Assembly (NCBI GenBank): GCA_038532435.1 | Contig: JBCBAP010000103.1 | Span: 1-8,680 of the forward strand | DNA length: 8,680 bases | Source: JBCBAP01 sp038532435 | GTDB lineage: Bacteria; Pseudomonadota; Alphaproteobacteria; Rhodobacterales; Rhodobacteraceae | Reading direction: 5' to 3' | Shown: in pieces, positions 1-5,450 of the stretch | How the letters are laid out: each line of letters begins with the position of its first letter | Position numbering within the stretch: position 1 is the stretch's first letter | Made by a program: the position numbers and the translations under genes | The notes under the pieces: generated by a model | What the model saw: only the letters and a program-made list of their open reading frames with translations | Databases searched by the model: none | What the model was told of the DNA's origin: nothing

Positions 1-337
1 CCTGATCCCCTTCATCCTCTTCTTCACGCTGATGGGGGCCTATATCGGGCAGAACAACGCGACGGAGCTGCTGCTGCTCGTCGGCCTCGGCATCGCTGCG
101 ACGGTGCTGCGCTTCGCCGACTATCCGCTTGCCCCGCTCCTTATCGGGTTCATCCTGGGCTCGATGCTGGAGGACAATTTCGCCCGGTCCATGCAGCTCT
201 ATGACGGTATCGGCTTCGTGCTTGAGCGGCCGATGACCATGGGCCTTCTGGTCATCGCGGTCCTGCTTGTGCTGCTGCCGAGCTTCAACGCGCGGCGGGC
301 TAAGGCGCGGGCAGAAGGCGTCGCCGATGGGGACTGA
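1..337 (+). CDS. tctA: TctA-family tripartite tricarboxylate transporter permease, C-terminal end (5' truncated)
   Basis: The reading frame is open from base 2 to the TGA at 335-337, so only the last 111 or so residues of a protein that is normally about 500 residues long are visible. What is seen is hydrophobic and membrane-like: a LIPFILFFTLMGAYIG helix, a second helix (LLLLVGLGIAATVLRFADYP), then APLLIGFILGSMLEDNFARS, then a final helix ending in a basic tail (NARRAKARAE). The pattern of APLxxGFxLGxxLExxxxRS followed by ERPMT is characteristic of the C-terminal end of TctA, the large permease of the TctABC solute-binding-protein-dependent transporters in the inner membrane. Family members move citrate and other carboxylates; the substrate here is unknown. 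The stop codon lies inside the next gene (11-nt overlap), which suggests one operon with the CoA-transferase and lyase. tctC and tctB are expected just upstream, outside the window. Confidence 0.85.
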   Translation, partial: LIPFILFFTLMGAYIGQNNATELLLLVGLGIAATVLRFADYPLAPLLIGFILGSMLEDNFARSMQLYDGIGFVLERPMTMGLLVIAVLLVLLPSFNARRAKARAEGVADGD

Positions 338-1520
338 GCGCCCGTTGGCCGGGGTCCGGGTGCTGGACCTCACCAACGTGCTCGCCGGACCCTTCGCTTG
401 CTATCATCTCGGCCTGATGGGGGCGGAGGTGATCAAGGTCGAGCGTCCGGGCTCCGGCGATCTTGCCCGCCAGCTCGGGGCGGACCCCGCCCGCAACGCG
501 GCGGGGATGGGCATCTCTTTCCTCGCGCAGAACGCGGGCAAGAAGTCCGTGACGCTGAACCTAAAGGCTGCTGAAGGGCGGGATCTTCTCCACCGGCTTG
601 TCTCCGACGCGGATGTGCTTGTGGAGAACTACCGCCCCGGCGTCATGGACCGGCTCGGCGTGGGCTATGACGCCCTGCGCGCAACCCGGCCGGAGCTGAT
701 CTACTGCGCGATCTCCGGTTTCGGTCAGGATGGACCTTGGCGGAACTATCCGGCCTACGACCAGATCGTGCAGGGCGTTTCCGGCGTGATGTCGATCACG
801 GGTGATGGTGACAGTGCGCCTTTGCGGGTCGGCTATCCGCTTGCGGACACAATCGGCGGCATGACCGCCGCGTTCGCCGTCGCCAGTGCTTTGAACACCC
901 GGCCGAGGGGGACGTTCCTTGATGTCTCAATGACCGAAGCGGTTCTCGCGACCATGGGATGGGTCGTCTCTAACCATCTGATCGGTGGCGTGGAGCCTCT
1001 GCCCCAGGGCAACGAGAACGTGACCTCCGCCCCGTCGGGCACCTTTGCAACGGCGGATGCGCCCATCAACATCGCCGCCAACCGGCAGGAACAGTGGGAA
1101 GCGCTGGCGCGTCATCTGGGGCGAGAGACCTTGCTTGTCCACCCGGACTACGCCACCCGCGAGGGACGAAAGGCGCACCGGGAGGCGTTGCGCGCGGAGC
1201 TGGAAACGGTTCTGCGCACGAGGTCCGCCGCCGACTGGGTCCGCGAGCTGTCGGCGCTGGGCATCCCCACCGGTCCAGTTCTGAGCGTGCCTGATGCGCT
1301 CGTGTCCGATCAGATCGCCGGCCGTGCCTTCGTTCAGGCGCAGCGGCTGGCCTCCGGCGAGGATGTGGCGCTCACCGGGTCGCCGGTCATGGTGGACGGC
1401 GCGCGGCCCGGTCCCGGCGGGCCACCGCCGGAGCTCGGCGCGGACAATGCGGAAGTGTACGGCAGCCTCGGGCTCGATGCCGCGGCGCGTTCCCGCCTGA
1501 CACGGGAGGGCGTGATATGA
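327..1520 (+). CDS. Family III (CaiB/BaiF) acyl-CoA transferase
   Basis: This 397-residue protein has the length and fold signature of family III CoA-transferases, which move CoA from a donor thioester to a free carboxylic acid in the cytoplasm. The N-terminus has the hallmark PLAGVRVLDLTNVLAGPF followed by MGAEVIKVERPGSGD (residues 6-45). NYRPGVMDRLGVGYDAL (101-117) and ISGFGQDGP (129-137) also match. The catalytic aspartate is D174 in GYPLADTIGG (codon 846-848), placed as in formyl-CoA transferase. I chose the ATG at 327 because translation begins directly at the conserved block and AGAAGG (313-318) sits 8 nt upstream; an earlier in-frame start would add an unconserved 20-residue leader. 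It overlaps tctA by 11 nt and the lyase by 4 nt. The context suggests it activates the acid imported by the Tct system, perhaps citrate; this is inferred, since family III sequences do not reveal their substrate reliably. Confidence 0.9.
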   Translation: MGTERPLAGVRVLDLTNVLAGPFACYHLGLMGAEVIKVERPGSGDLARQLGADPARNAAGMGISFLAQNAGKKSVTLNLKAAEGRDLLHRLVSDADVLVENYRPGVMDRLGVGYDALRATRPELIYCAISGFGQDGPWRNYPAYDQIVQGVSGVMSITGDGDSAPLRVGYPLADTIGGMTAAFAVASALNTRPRGTFLDVSMTEAVLATMGWVVSNHLIGGVEPLPQGNENVTSAPSGTFATADAPINIAANRQEQWEALARHLGRETLLVHPDYATREGRKAHREALRAELETVLRTRSAADWVRELSALGIPTGPVLSVPDALVSDQIAGRAFVQAQRLASGEDVALTGSPVMVDGARPGPGGPPPELGADNAEVYGSLGLDAAARSRLTREGVI

Positions 1521-2290
1521 GCGACGTGGCCGACTGGTGGCGTACCGCAGTTATCGACATGGAGCCGGGACGGATCGCGATCCGGGGACGCCGGATCGAG
1601 GAGCTCATCGGCACGCTCGGCTTCGTGGAGATGATCTGGCTCATGCTTCGCGGGGACGTGCCGGACCCTGACCAGGCGGCGTTGCTGGAGGCGGCCCTCG
1701 TCGCGTCCGTCGACCACGGGCCCCAGGCACCTTCCATTGCCGTGGCGCGGATGGCCGTGACCTGTGGCCTGCCGCTCAACAACGCGATGGCAAGCGCGGT
1801 GAACATGCTCGGCGATGTGCATGGTGGTGCGGGGGAGCAGGCGGTGGAGCTCTATCACCGGCTCGATCCGGCGGAGATCGCCCCGGGGCTCGACCGCTGG
1901 ATCGCTGAACGGGGCCCGATCGTGCCCGGGTTCGGACACCGGTTCCACAAACCCGTCGATCCCCGCGCGCCGCGCCTGCTGGCGCTCGTCGATCGGGCGG
2001 CGGACGCGGGAACGGTGACGGGCCGCTTCGCGATCCTGGCACGCGGGGTCGAGGCGGAGCTTGCCGCCCGCAAAGGTCGACCGGTGCCCCTGAACATCGA
2101 TGGGGCAACGGCGGTGATCTTCGCCGAACTGGGCTTTGCCCCCCCGCTTGCGCGCGGGCTCTTCTGTCTCTCCCGCTCCGTCGGCATCCTCGCCCACGCG
2201 TGGGAACAAAGCGAGCAGGGCGGGCGGAACAAGGGCCCCACTCCGCCAGCCTATCGCTGGACCTATGACGGGCCGGAAGAGGGCGGCTGA
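1517..2290 (+). CDS. Citryl-CoA lyase-like short citrate synthase family protein
   Basis: At 257 residues this is much shorter than citrate synthase (about 430) and matches the small stand-alone citryl-CoA lyases related to the C-terminal part of ATP-citrate lyase. The citrate-synthase catalytic triad is present: H102 in DVHGGAGEQ, H141 in GFGHRFHKPVDPRAPRL, and D195 in LNIDGATA. DHGPQAP (66-72) corresponds to the DHEQNAS segment of E. coli GltA, and LSRSVGILAHAWEQ (218-231) to its ARTVGWIAHW segment. These enzymes cleave citryl-CoA to acetyl-CoA and oxaloacetate. The ATG overlaps the stop of the CoA-transferase in an ATGA junction and has GGAGGG at 1505-1510, 6 nt upstream. Together with the transferase it could replace ATP-dependent or CitDEF-type citrate cleavage. 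Another substrate (a citryl-CoA analogue) or the condensing direction cannot be excluded from the sequence. Confidence 0.8.
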   Translation: MSDVADWWRTAVIDMEPGRIAIRGRRIEELIGTLGFVEMIWLMLRGDVPDPDQAALLEAALVASVDHGPQAPSIAVARMAVTCGLPLNNAMASAVNMLGDVHGGAGEQAVELYHRLDPAEIAPGLDRWIAERGPIVPGFGHRFHKPVDPRAPRLLALVDRAADAGTVTGRFAILARGVEAELAARKGRPVPLNIDGATAVIFAELGFAPPLARGLFCLSRSVGILAHAWEQSEQGGRNKGPTPPAYRWTYDGPEEGG

Positions 2291-2326
2291 TCGACATCGC
2301 GCTCTGGCGCGGATGATCCGGTTCGT

Positions 2327-2353
2327 CCGAACACCGACCGGGTCAGTGTTCGG
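2327..2353. promoter_or_regulatory. 27-bp near-perfect dyad, candidate operator or structured leader element
   Basis: The outer arms CCGAACAC (2327-2334) and GTGTTCGG (2346-2353) are perfect reverse complements. Inside them GACC (2336-2339) and GGTC (2341-2344) also pair about a central G at 2340. Only the C2335/A2345 pair breaks the symmetry, so 12 of 13 positions match. A further GTTCG at 2321-2325 pairs with CGAAC at 2328-2332, giving a second overlapping palindrome that shares a half-site. There is no T-run after it, so a standard intrinsic terminator is unlikely. It lies in the 168-nt gap between the lyase gene and allE, 106 nt before the allE start, which fits an operator for a dimeric regulator of allE. 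The bound protein is unknown. Confidence 0.55.
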
Positions 2354-2356
2354 CGA

Positions 2357-2370
2357 TGCGGAACTCCGCA
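2357..2370. other. Small GC hairpin next to the large dyad
   Basis: TGCGG (2357-2361) and CCGCA (2366-2370) form a perfect 5-bp stem with the loop AACT, starting 3 nt after the large dyad. It has no T-tract after it. It could help end the upstream operon transcript, form part of the allE leader, or be chance in GC-rich DNA. Confidence 0.3.
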
Positions 2371-2445
2371 GATCCCTCCCGGCCCGCGGACCGAGGGGAG
2401 CCTTGGCGGAAACAGCGTTGCGCGGTAGGGGTTGGGGAGCAGTGC

Positions 2446-2450
2446 GAGGA
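2446..2450 (+). promoter_or_regulatory. Ribosome binding site that fixes the allE start
   Basis: GAGGA lies 8 nt before the ATG at 2459-2461. This supports the ATG over the in-frame TTG at 2432, which would add nine residues with no resemblance to the family N-terminus. Confidence 0.6.
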
Positions 2451-2458
2451 CCCAGGAC

Positions 2459-3283
2459 ATGACCGACCCGACCTATCGTGCGCCGACCGGCGGCCTGCCG
2501 GGGCAAACGGAGCTTCTGACGGACCGGGCCGTGTTCACGGAGGCCTATGCGGTGATCCCCCGGGGCACGATGCGGGACATCGTGACCAGCGCCTTGCCGG
2601 GCTGGTCCGGTGCGCGGGCCTGGATCCTCGCGCGGCCCCTGAGCGGGTTTGCGGAGACCTTCGCCCAGTATGTGGTGGAGCTTGCCCCCGGCGGGGGCAG
2701 CACGGCGCCGGAACCGGATCCGGAGGCGCAGGCGGTGCTGTTCGTGATGGAAGGCGCTCTCCACCTCACCATCGGGGGAGACGCGCACAGGCTCGGCCCC
2801 GGTGGTTACGCCTACATTCCCCCCGGCATTTCATGGGCGGCTCATCAGAGCGGGGCTGAGCCCGCCTGCTTTCACTGGATCCGGAAAGCCTACACGTCCG
2901 TCGACGGTGTTTCGGTTCCGGATGCGTTCGTGACCGACGAGCGGGATGTGGCACCGGTCCCGATGGAGGGCACCGAGGGGCGCTGGGCGACGACCCGCTT
3001 CGTCGATCCGGAGGATTTGCGCCACGACATGCACGTGAACATCGTGACCTTCGAGCCCGGAGCGGTGATCCCCTTCATGGAGACCCATGTGATGGAGCAC
3101 GGGCTCTACGTGCTGGAGGGCAAGGCGGTTTACCGGCTCAACCGCGACTGGGTCGAGGTGGAGGCGGGCGATTTCATGTGGCTCCGCGCCTTCTGCCCGC
3201 AGGCCTGCTACGCGGGCGGGCCGGGGCGGTTTCGGTACCTGCTCTACAAGGACGTGAACCGCCACCCGCGCCTGCGCCTCTGA
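2459..3283 (+). CDS. allE: (S)-ureidoglycine aminohydrolase
   Basis: This 274-residue bicupin hydrolyses (S)-ureidoglycine to (S)-ureidoglycolate and ammonia in the ureide branch of purine breakdown; E. coli AllE has a similar length (261). The N-terminal cupin covers about residues 55-145 (EAQAVLFVMEGALHLTIGGD, then GGYAYIPPG), and the C-terminal, catalytic cupin about residues 190-270. The metal ligands typical of the family are all present: E208, H210 and H214 in ETHVMEHG, and Q248 in CPQACYA. In the family these bind Mn2+. YLLYKDVNRH (260-269) matches the conserved tail. It sits downstream of the lyase gene on the same strand but is separated by 168 nt containing a large dyad, so it may have its own promoter. 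It converges on allA, whose product uses the AllE product. No obvious defect is seen. Confidence 0.92.
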   Translation: MTDPTYRAPTGGLPGQTELLTDRAVFTEAYAVIPRGTMRDIVTSALPGWSGARAWILARPLSGFAETFAQYVVELAPGGGSTAPEPDPEAQAVLFVMEGALHLTIGGDAHRLGPGGYAYIPPGISWAAHQSGAEPACFHWIRKAYTSVDGVSVPDAFVTDERDVAPVPMEGTEGRWATTRFVDPEDLRHDMHVNIVTFEPGAVIPFMETHVMEHGLYVLEGKAVYRLNRDWVEVEAGDFMWLRAFCPQACYAGGPGRFRYLLYKDVNRHPRLRL

Positions 3284-3298
3284 CCGCTGTCGAACGGA

Positions 3299-3319
3299 GC
3301 CTGCCCCGGTGGGGCAGGC
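3299..3319 (+). terminator. GC hairpin after allE, candidate terminator
   Basis: GCCTGCCCC (3299-3307) and GGGGCAGGC (3311-3319) form a perfect 9-bp stem with a GGT loop, 15 nt after the allE stop codon. The placement and stability suit transcription termination or 3'-end protection. There is no T-run downstream, so it is not a textbook intrinsic terminator. Confidence 0.5.
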
Positions 3320-3403
3320 ACGCCCCCGAGCGCTGGCGCGCGATTGGTGCCCCTGGCAGGCTGAGCGGCGGTGATCTCCGACGTTGCAGCGATTGACGGG
3401 GCG

Positions 3404-3440
3404 GGTGCCTCCGGCGGGGATATTTGGGGCCAGAAGAAGG
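3404..3440. repeat. Putative Rhodobacteraceae dispersed intergenic motif, possibly terminator-like
   Basis: The stretch reads GGTGCCTCCGGCGGGG, then ATATTTGGGG, then CCAGAAGAAGG, between the converging allE and allA genes. From memory, near-identical strings recur at 3' ends of genes in Rhodobacteraceae genomes; only one copy is present in this window, so the repeat nature cannot be shown here. CCTC (3409-3412) can pair with GGGG (3416-3419) with one G-T wobble, followed by ATATTT, which is weakly terminator-like on the plus strand. Confidence 0.45.
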
Positions 3441-3477
3441 GGTGCGGATCTCGTTTGGGTGCCCGCGGGAGGCGCGG

Positions 3478-3963
3478 TCAGTCGGTGACGAGATAGGGGG
3501 GATCGAACCAGTGTTCCTCAAGGTTTGCGCCGGGGCCGATGCGGTCGATGACCGTGAAGAGGCCCGGGGCGGCGAGCGGTGTCAGGACCCCGTGCCAGGT
3601 GTTTCGGTGGAAGTTGATGGCTTGACCCGGGTCTGTGCGGAAGGCGAGCGGGTGGCCGGGTGCTCCCCCCGCATCGGGGGCCACGATCACCAGGAAGGGG
3701 TTCGGGTGCATGGGCACGAAGCACTGGCTCCCCTCCGGATGGCGTTCGACCATGTCCAGGCGATAGGGCAGGCGTCGCGGCTCCGCATCGAAGAGGCTGA
3801 CGCCGGCGCGGCCATCGCCAAAATCGAGCCGGGCGCGGTCATGGTGGCGCCCGCAGAGCCCCTGGTTGATGAGCCTGTCCGGTGGGCCGGAGCAATCGAG
3901 CACGTCGCCGAAGGGGGCGAAGGCGGCGGCGGTCAGGGGGGCGATGCGCAGCGATCGGCTCAT
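3478..3963 (-). CDS. allA: Ureidoglycolate lyase
   Basis: The 161-residue product matches the family length (E. coli AllA is 160). The enzyme splits (S)-ureidoglycolate into glyoxylate and urea, the last step of the ureide pathway, in the cytoplasm. Recognisable family blocks are the N-terminal APLTAAAFAPFGDVL (8-22), ERHPEGSQCFVPM (73-85), NFHRNTWHGVLTPL (117-130) and FTVIDRIGPGANLEEHW (136-152). The ATG at 3961-3963 is chosen because it starts directly at the conserved N-terminus; the upstream extension to 4194 in this frame is antisense-frame noise inside puuE. It begins 16 nt after the puuE stop on the same strand, so the two are very likely co-transcribed, although only a weak GGAAA-like ribosome binding site is visible. 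It converges with allE, which supplies its substrate. Confidence 0.92.
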   Translation of the reverse strand: MSRSLRIAPLTAAAFAPFGDVLDCSGPPDRLINQGLCGRHHDRARLDFGDGRAGVSLFDAEPRRLPYRLDMVERHPEGSQCFVPMHPNPFLVIVAPDAGGAPGHPLAFRTDPGQAINFHRNTWHGVLTPLAAPGLFTVIDRIGPGANLEEHWFDPPYLVTD

Positions 3964-3979
3964 CGGTTCGTTTTCCAGC

Positions 3980-5392
3980 TCAGCCCGGCAGCAGGTCGAG
4001 GAGCCGCAGCTGGGCGATGCGCTCGACCTGGCGGCAGGCCTCCGCGAACTCGGTCGTGCGGCTGTTGGTGAGGCGGCGTTCGAAGGCTGCCAAGATGCGC
4101 GCCTTGCTGGTGTCGCGCACGGCGATGATGAAGGGAAAGCCGAACCTGTCCGTGTACTCCGCGTTGAGTTCGGTGAAGCGGGCGCGTTCCGCATCGGTGA
4201 GGGCGTCGAGACCCGCGGACGCCTGTTCCGAGGTGGATTCGGCCGTCAGGCGGCGTGCGGCAGCGAGCTTTCCCGCAAGGTCAGGATGGGCGTTCAGAAC
4301 CTGCAGCCGCATATCCTCCGGCGCGCTGCGGAAGATCCGTGTCAGGGCGTTGTGCAGCCCTGCGGCGCTGTCGTGGGCAGGTCCGAGTTCGAGGGCGTGG
4401 GCGCCCTCCGCGATCCAGGGGGAATGTTCGAAGACGCCGCCGAAGCGTTCCACGAACGTCGCGCGGTCCATGCAGTGGGGACGGTCTGTGCGTGTGTGCG
4501 GACGTATCCGGGCCCAGTGGTCGGCAATCTGTTCGCGGGTGGCAAACCAGACGCCGTCGTGAGCGCGCGCATGGTCGAGGAAGCGGTGCACGGCATGCGC
4601 GCGTCCAGGCCGACCCGCAAGCCGGCAGTGCAGGCCGATGGAGAGCATCTTAGGCGCGCCCGCTGCACCTTCCGCATAGAGCATGTCGAAGCTGTCGCGG
4701 AGATAGGCGAAGAACTGGTCCCCGGCATTGAAACCCTGGGGTGTCGCGAACCGCATGTCGTTGGTGTCGAGGGTGTAGGGAATGATCAGCTGGTCGCGCG
4801 CCCCGACCTCGACCCAGTAGGGCAGGTCATCCGCGTAGCTGTCGGCGATATAGGCAAAGCCGCCCTCCTCCGCGGCGAGGCGGACCGTGTTCATGGAACA
4901 CCGCCCGGTGTACCAGCCGCGGGGACGGGTGCCGGTCACTTCGGTGTGGAGCCGGATTGCGTCCTCCATGTGGGCGCGTTCCTCGGCCTCGTCCATGTCC
5001 TTGTGCTCGATCCATTTGAGGCCGTGGCTCGCGATCTCCCACCCCACCGCCTGCATGGCGGCGACCTGATCGGGGTTGCGGGCGAGGGCCGTGGCGACGC
5101 CATAGACCGTGACTGGAGTGTCGGAGAGCATGCGGTGGAGCCGCCAGAACCCTGCCCGGGCGCCGTATTCGTAGATCGATTCCATGTTCCAGTGGCGCTG
5201 CCCGGGCCAGGCCGCGGCGCCCACGATTTCCGACAGGAAGGCTTCGGAGGCTGGGTCGCCGTGGAGGAGGCAGTTCTCGCCACCCTCCTCGTAGTTGACG
5301 ACGATCTGGACCGCGATCTTCGCGCCGCCGGGCCATTTCGGATCCGGCGGGGTGGGCCCGTAGCCGCGCAGGTCTCTGGGGTATCGGTTCAT
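3980..5392 (-). CDS. puuE: Bifunctional allantoinase (PuuE) / OHCU decarboxylase fusion
   Basis: The 470-residue chain has two domains. Residues 1 to about 300 are the polysaccharide-deacetylase-like allantoinase PuuE (RYPRDLRGYGPTPPDPKWPG, NYEEGGEN at 33-40, ASHGLKWIEH at 121-130, GWYTGRCSMNT at 159-169). This type is unrelated to the metal-dependent amidohydrolase allantoinases. Residues about 307 to 470 are OHCU decarboxylase, with the expected catalytic residues H369 in NAHPDLAG, E389 in STSEQASAGL, and R426 in FGFPFIIAVR. One protein thus converts OHCU to (S)-allantoin (C-terminal half) and then to allantoate (N-terminal half). The start at 5392 has a strong Shine-Dalgarno GGAGGT 8 nt upstream. 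allA follows after 16 nt. The gene upstream is an unrelated membrane protease, 58 nt away. Fused PuuE-OHCU decarboxylases of this length are familiar in Rhodobacterales, to my knowledge. Confidence 0.95.
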   Translation of the reverse strand: MNRYPRDLRGYGPTPPDPKWPGGAKIAVQIVVNYEEGGENCLLHGDPASEAFLSEIVGAAAWPGQRHWNMESIYEYGARAGFWRLHRMLSDTPVTVYGVATALARNPDQVAAMQAVGWEIASHGLKWIEHKDMDEAEERAHMEDAIRLHTEVTGTRPRGWYTGRCSMNTVRLAAEEGGFAYIADSYADDLPYWVEVGARDQLIIPYTLDTNDMRFATPQGFNAGDQFFAYLRDSFDMLYAEGAAGAPKMLSIGLHCRLAGRPGRAHAVHRFLDHARAHDGVWFATREQIADHWARIRPHTRTDRPHCMDRATFVERFGGVFEHSPWIAEGAHALELGPAHDSAAGLHNALTRIFRSAPEDMRLQVLNAHPDLAGKLAAARRLTAESTSEQASAGLDALTDAERARFTELNAEYTDRFGFPFIIAVRDTSKARILAAFERRLTNSRTTEFAEACRQVERIAQLRLLDLLPG

Positions 5393-5400
5393 GTGCTGGC

Positions 5401-5406
5401 ACCTCC
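5401..5406 (-). promoter_or_regulatory. Strong Shine-Dalgarno of puuE
   Basis: On the minus strand GGAGGT lies 8 nt before the puuE ATG. It is the closest to consensus in the window, and implies efficient independent initiation rather than reliance on translational coupling with the upstream protease gene. Confidence 0.7.
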
Positions 5407-5450
5407 GTCGCCGCCTCAGACTAGGCGCGGGCGGAGCGGGAGGAAAGCCG

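Noticed and set aside
267..326. 20-residue N-terminal extension of the CoA-transferase
   Set aside because: It overlaps the tctA tail in another frame, reads MCCCRAS-type noise, and the ATG at 327 has a well-placed AGAAGG and begins right at the conserved family N-terminus.
2374..2397. CCCTC / GAGGG inverted repeat with a 14-nt spacer
   Set aside because: The stem is only 5 bp with a long loop in GC-rich sequence; no support beyond chance.
2403..2431. Possible sigma70-like promoter before allE (TTGGCG, 17 nt, TAGGGG)
   Set aside because: The -35 matches four of six consensus bases but the -10 is very poor; in GC-rich DNA such a match is expected by chance.
1334..2788. Long open frame of 484 codons on the minus strand opposite the transferase, lyase and allE genes
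   Set aside because: It is arginine- and proline-rich with no domain pattern, and lies antisense to three well-supported genes; long antisense frames are expected in DNA this GC-rich.
3964..4194. N-terminal extension of AllA by 77 residues
   Set aside because: It lies wholly inside the puuE-uraD coding region in another frame and is serine/arginine-rich; the ATG at 3963 gives the exact family length.
5416..5450. Possible promoter for puuE on the minus strand (TTTCCT, 17 nt, TAGTCT)
   Set aside because: Both elements match the consensus weakly and the position overlaps a possible 5-bp hairpin; not strong enough to annotate.
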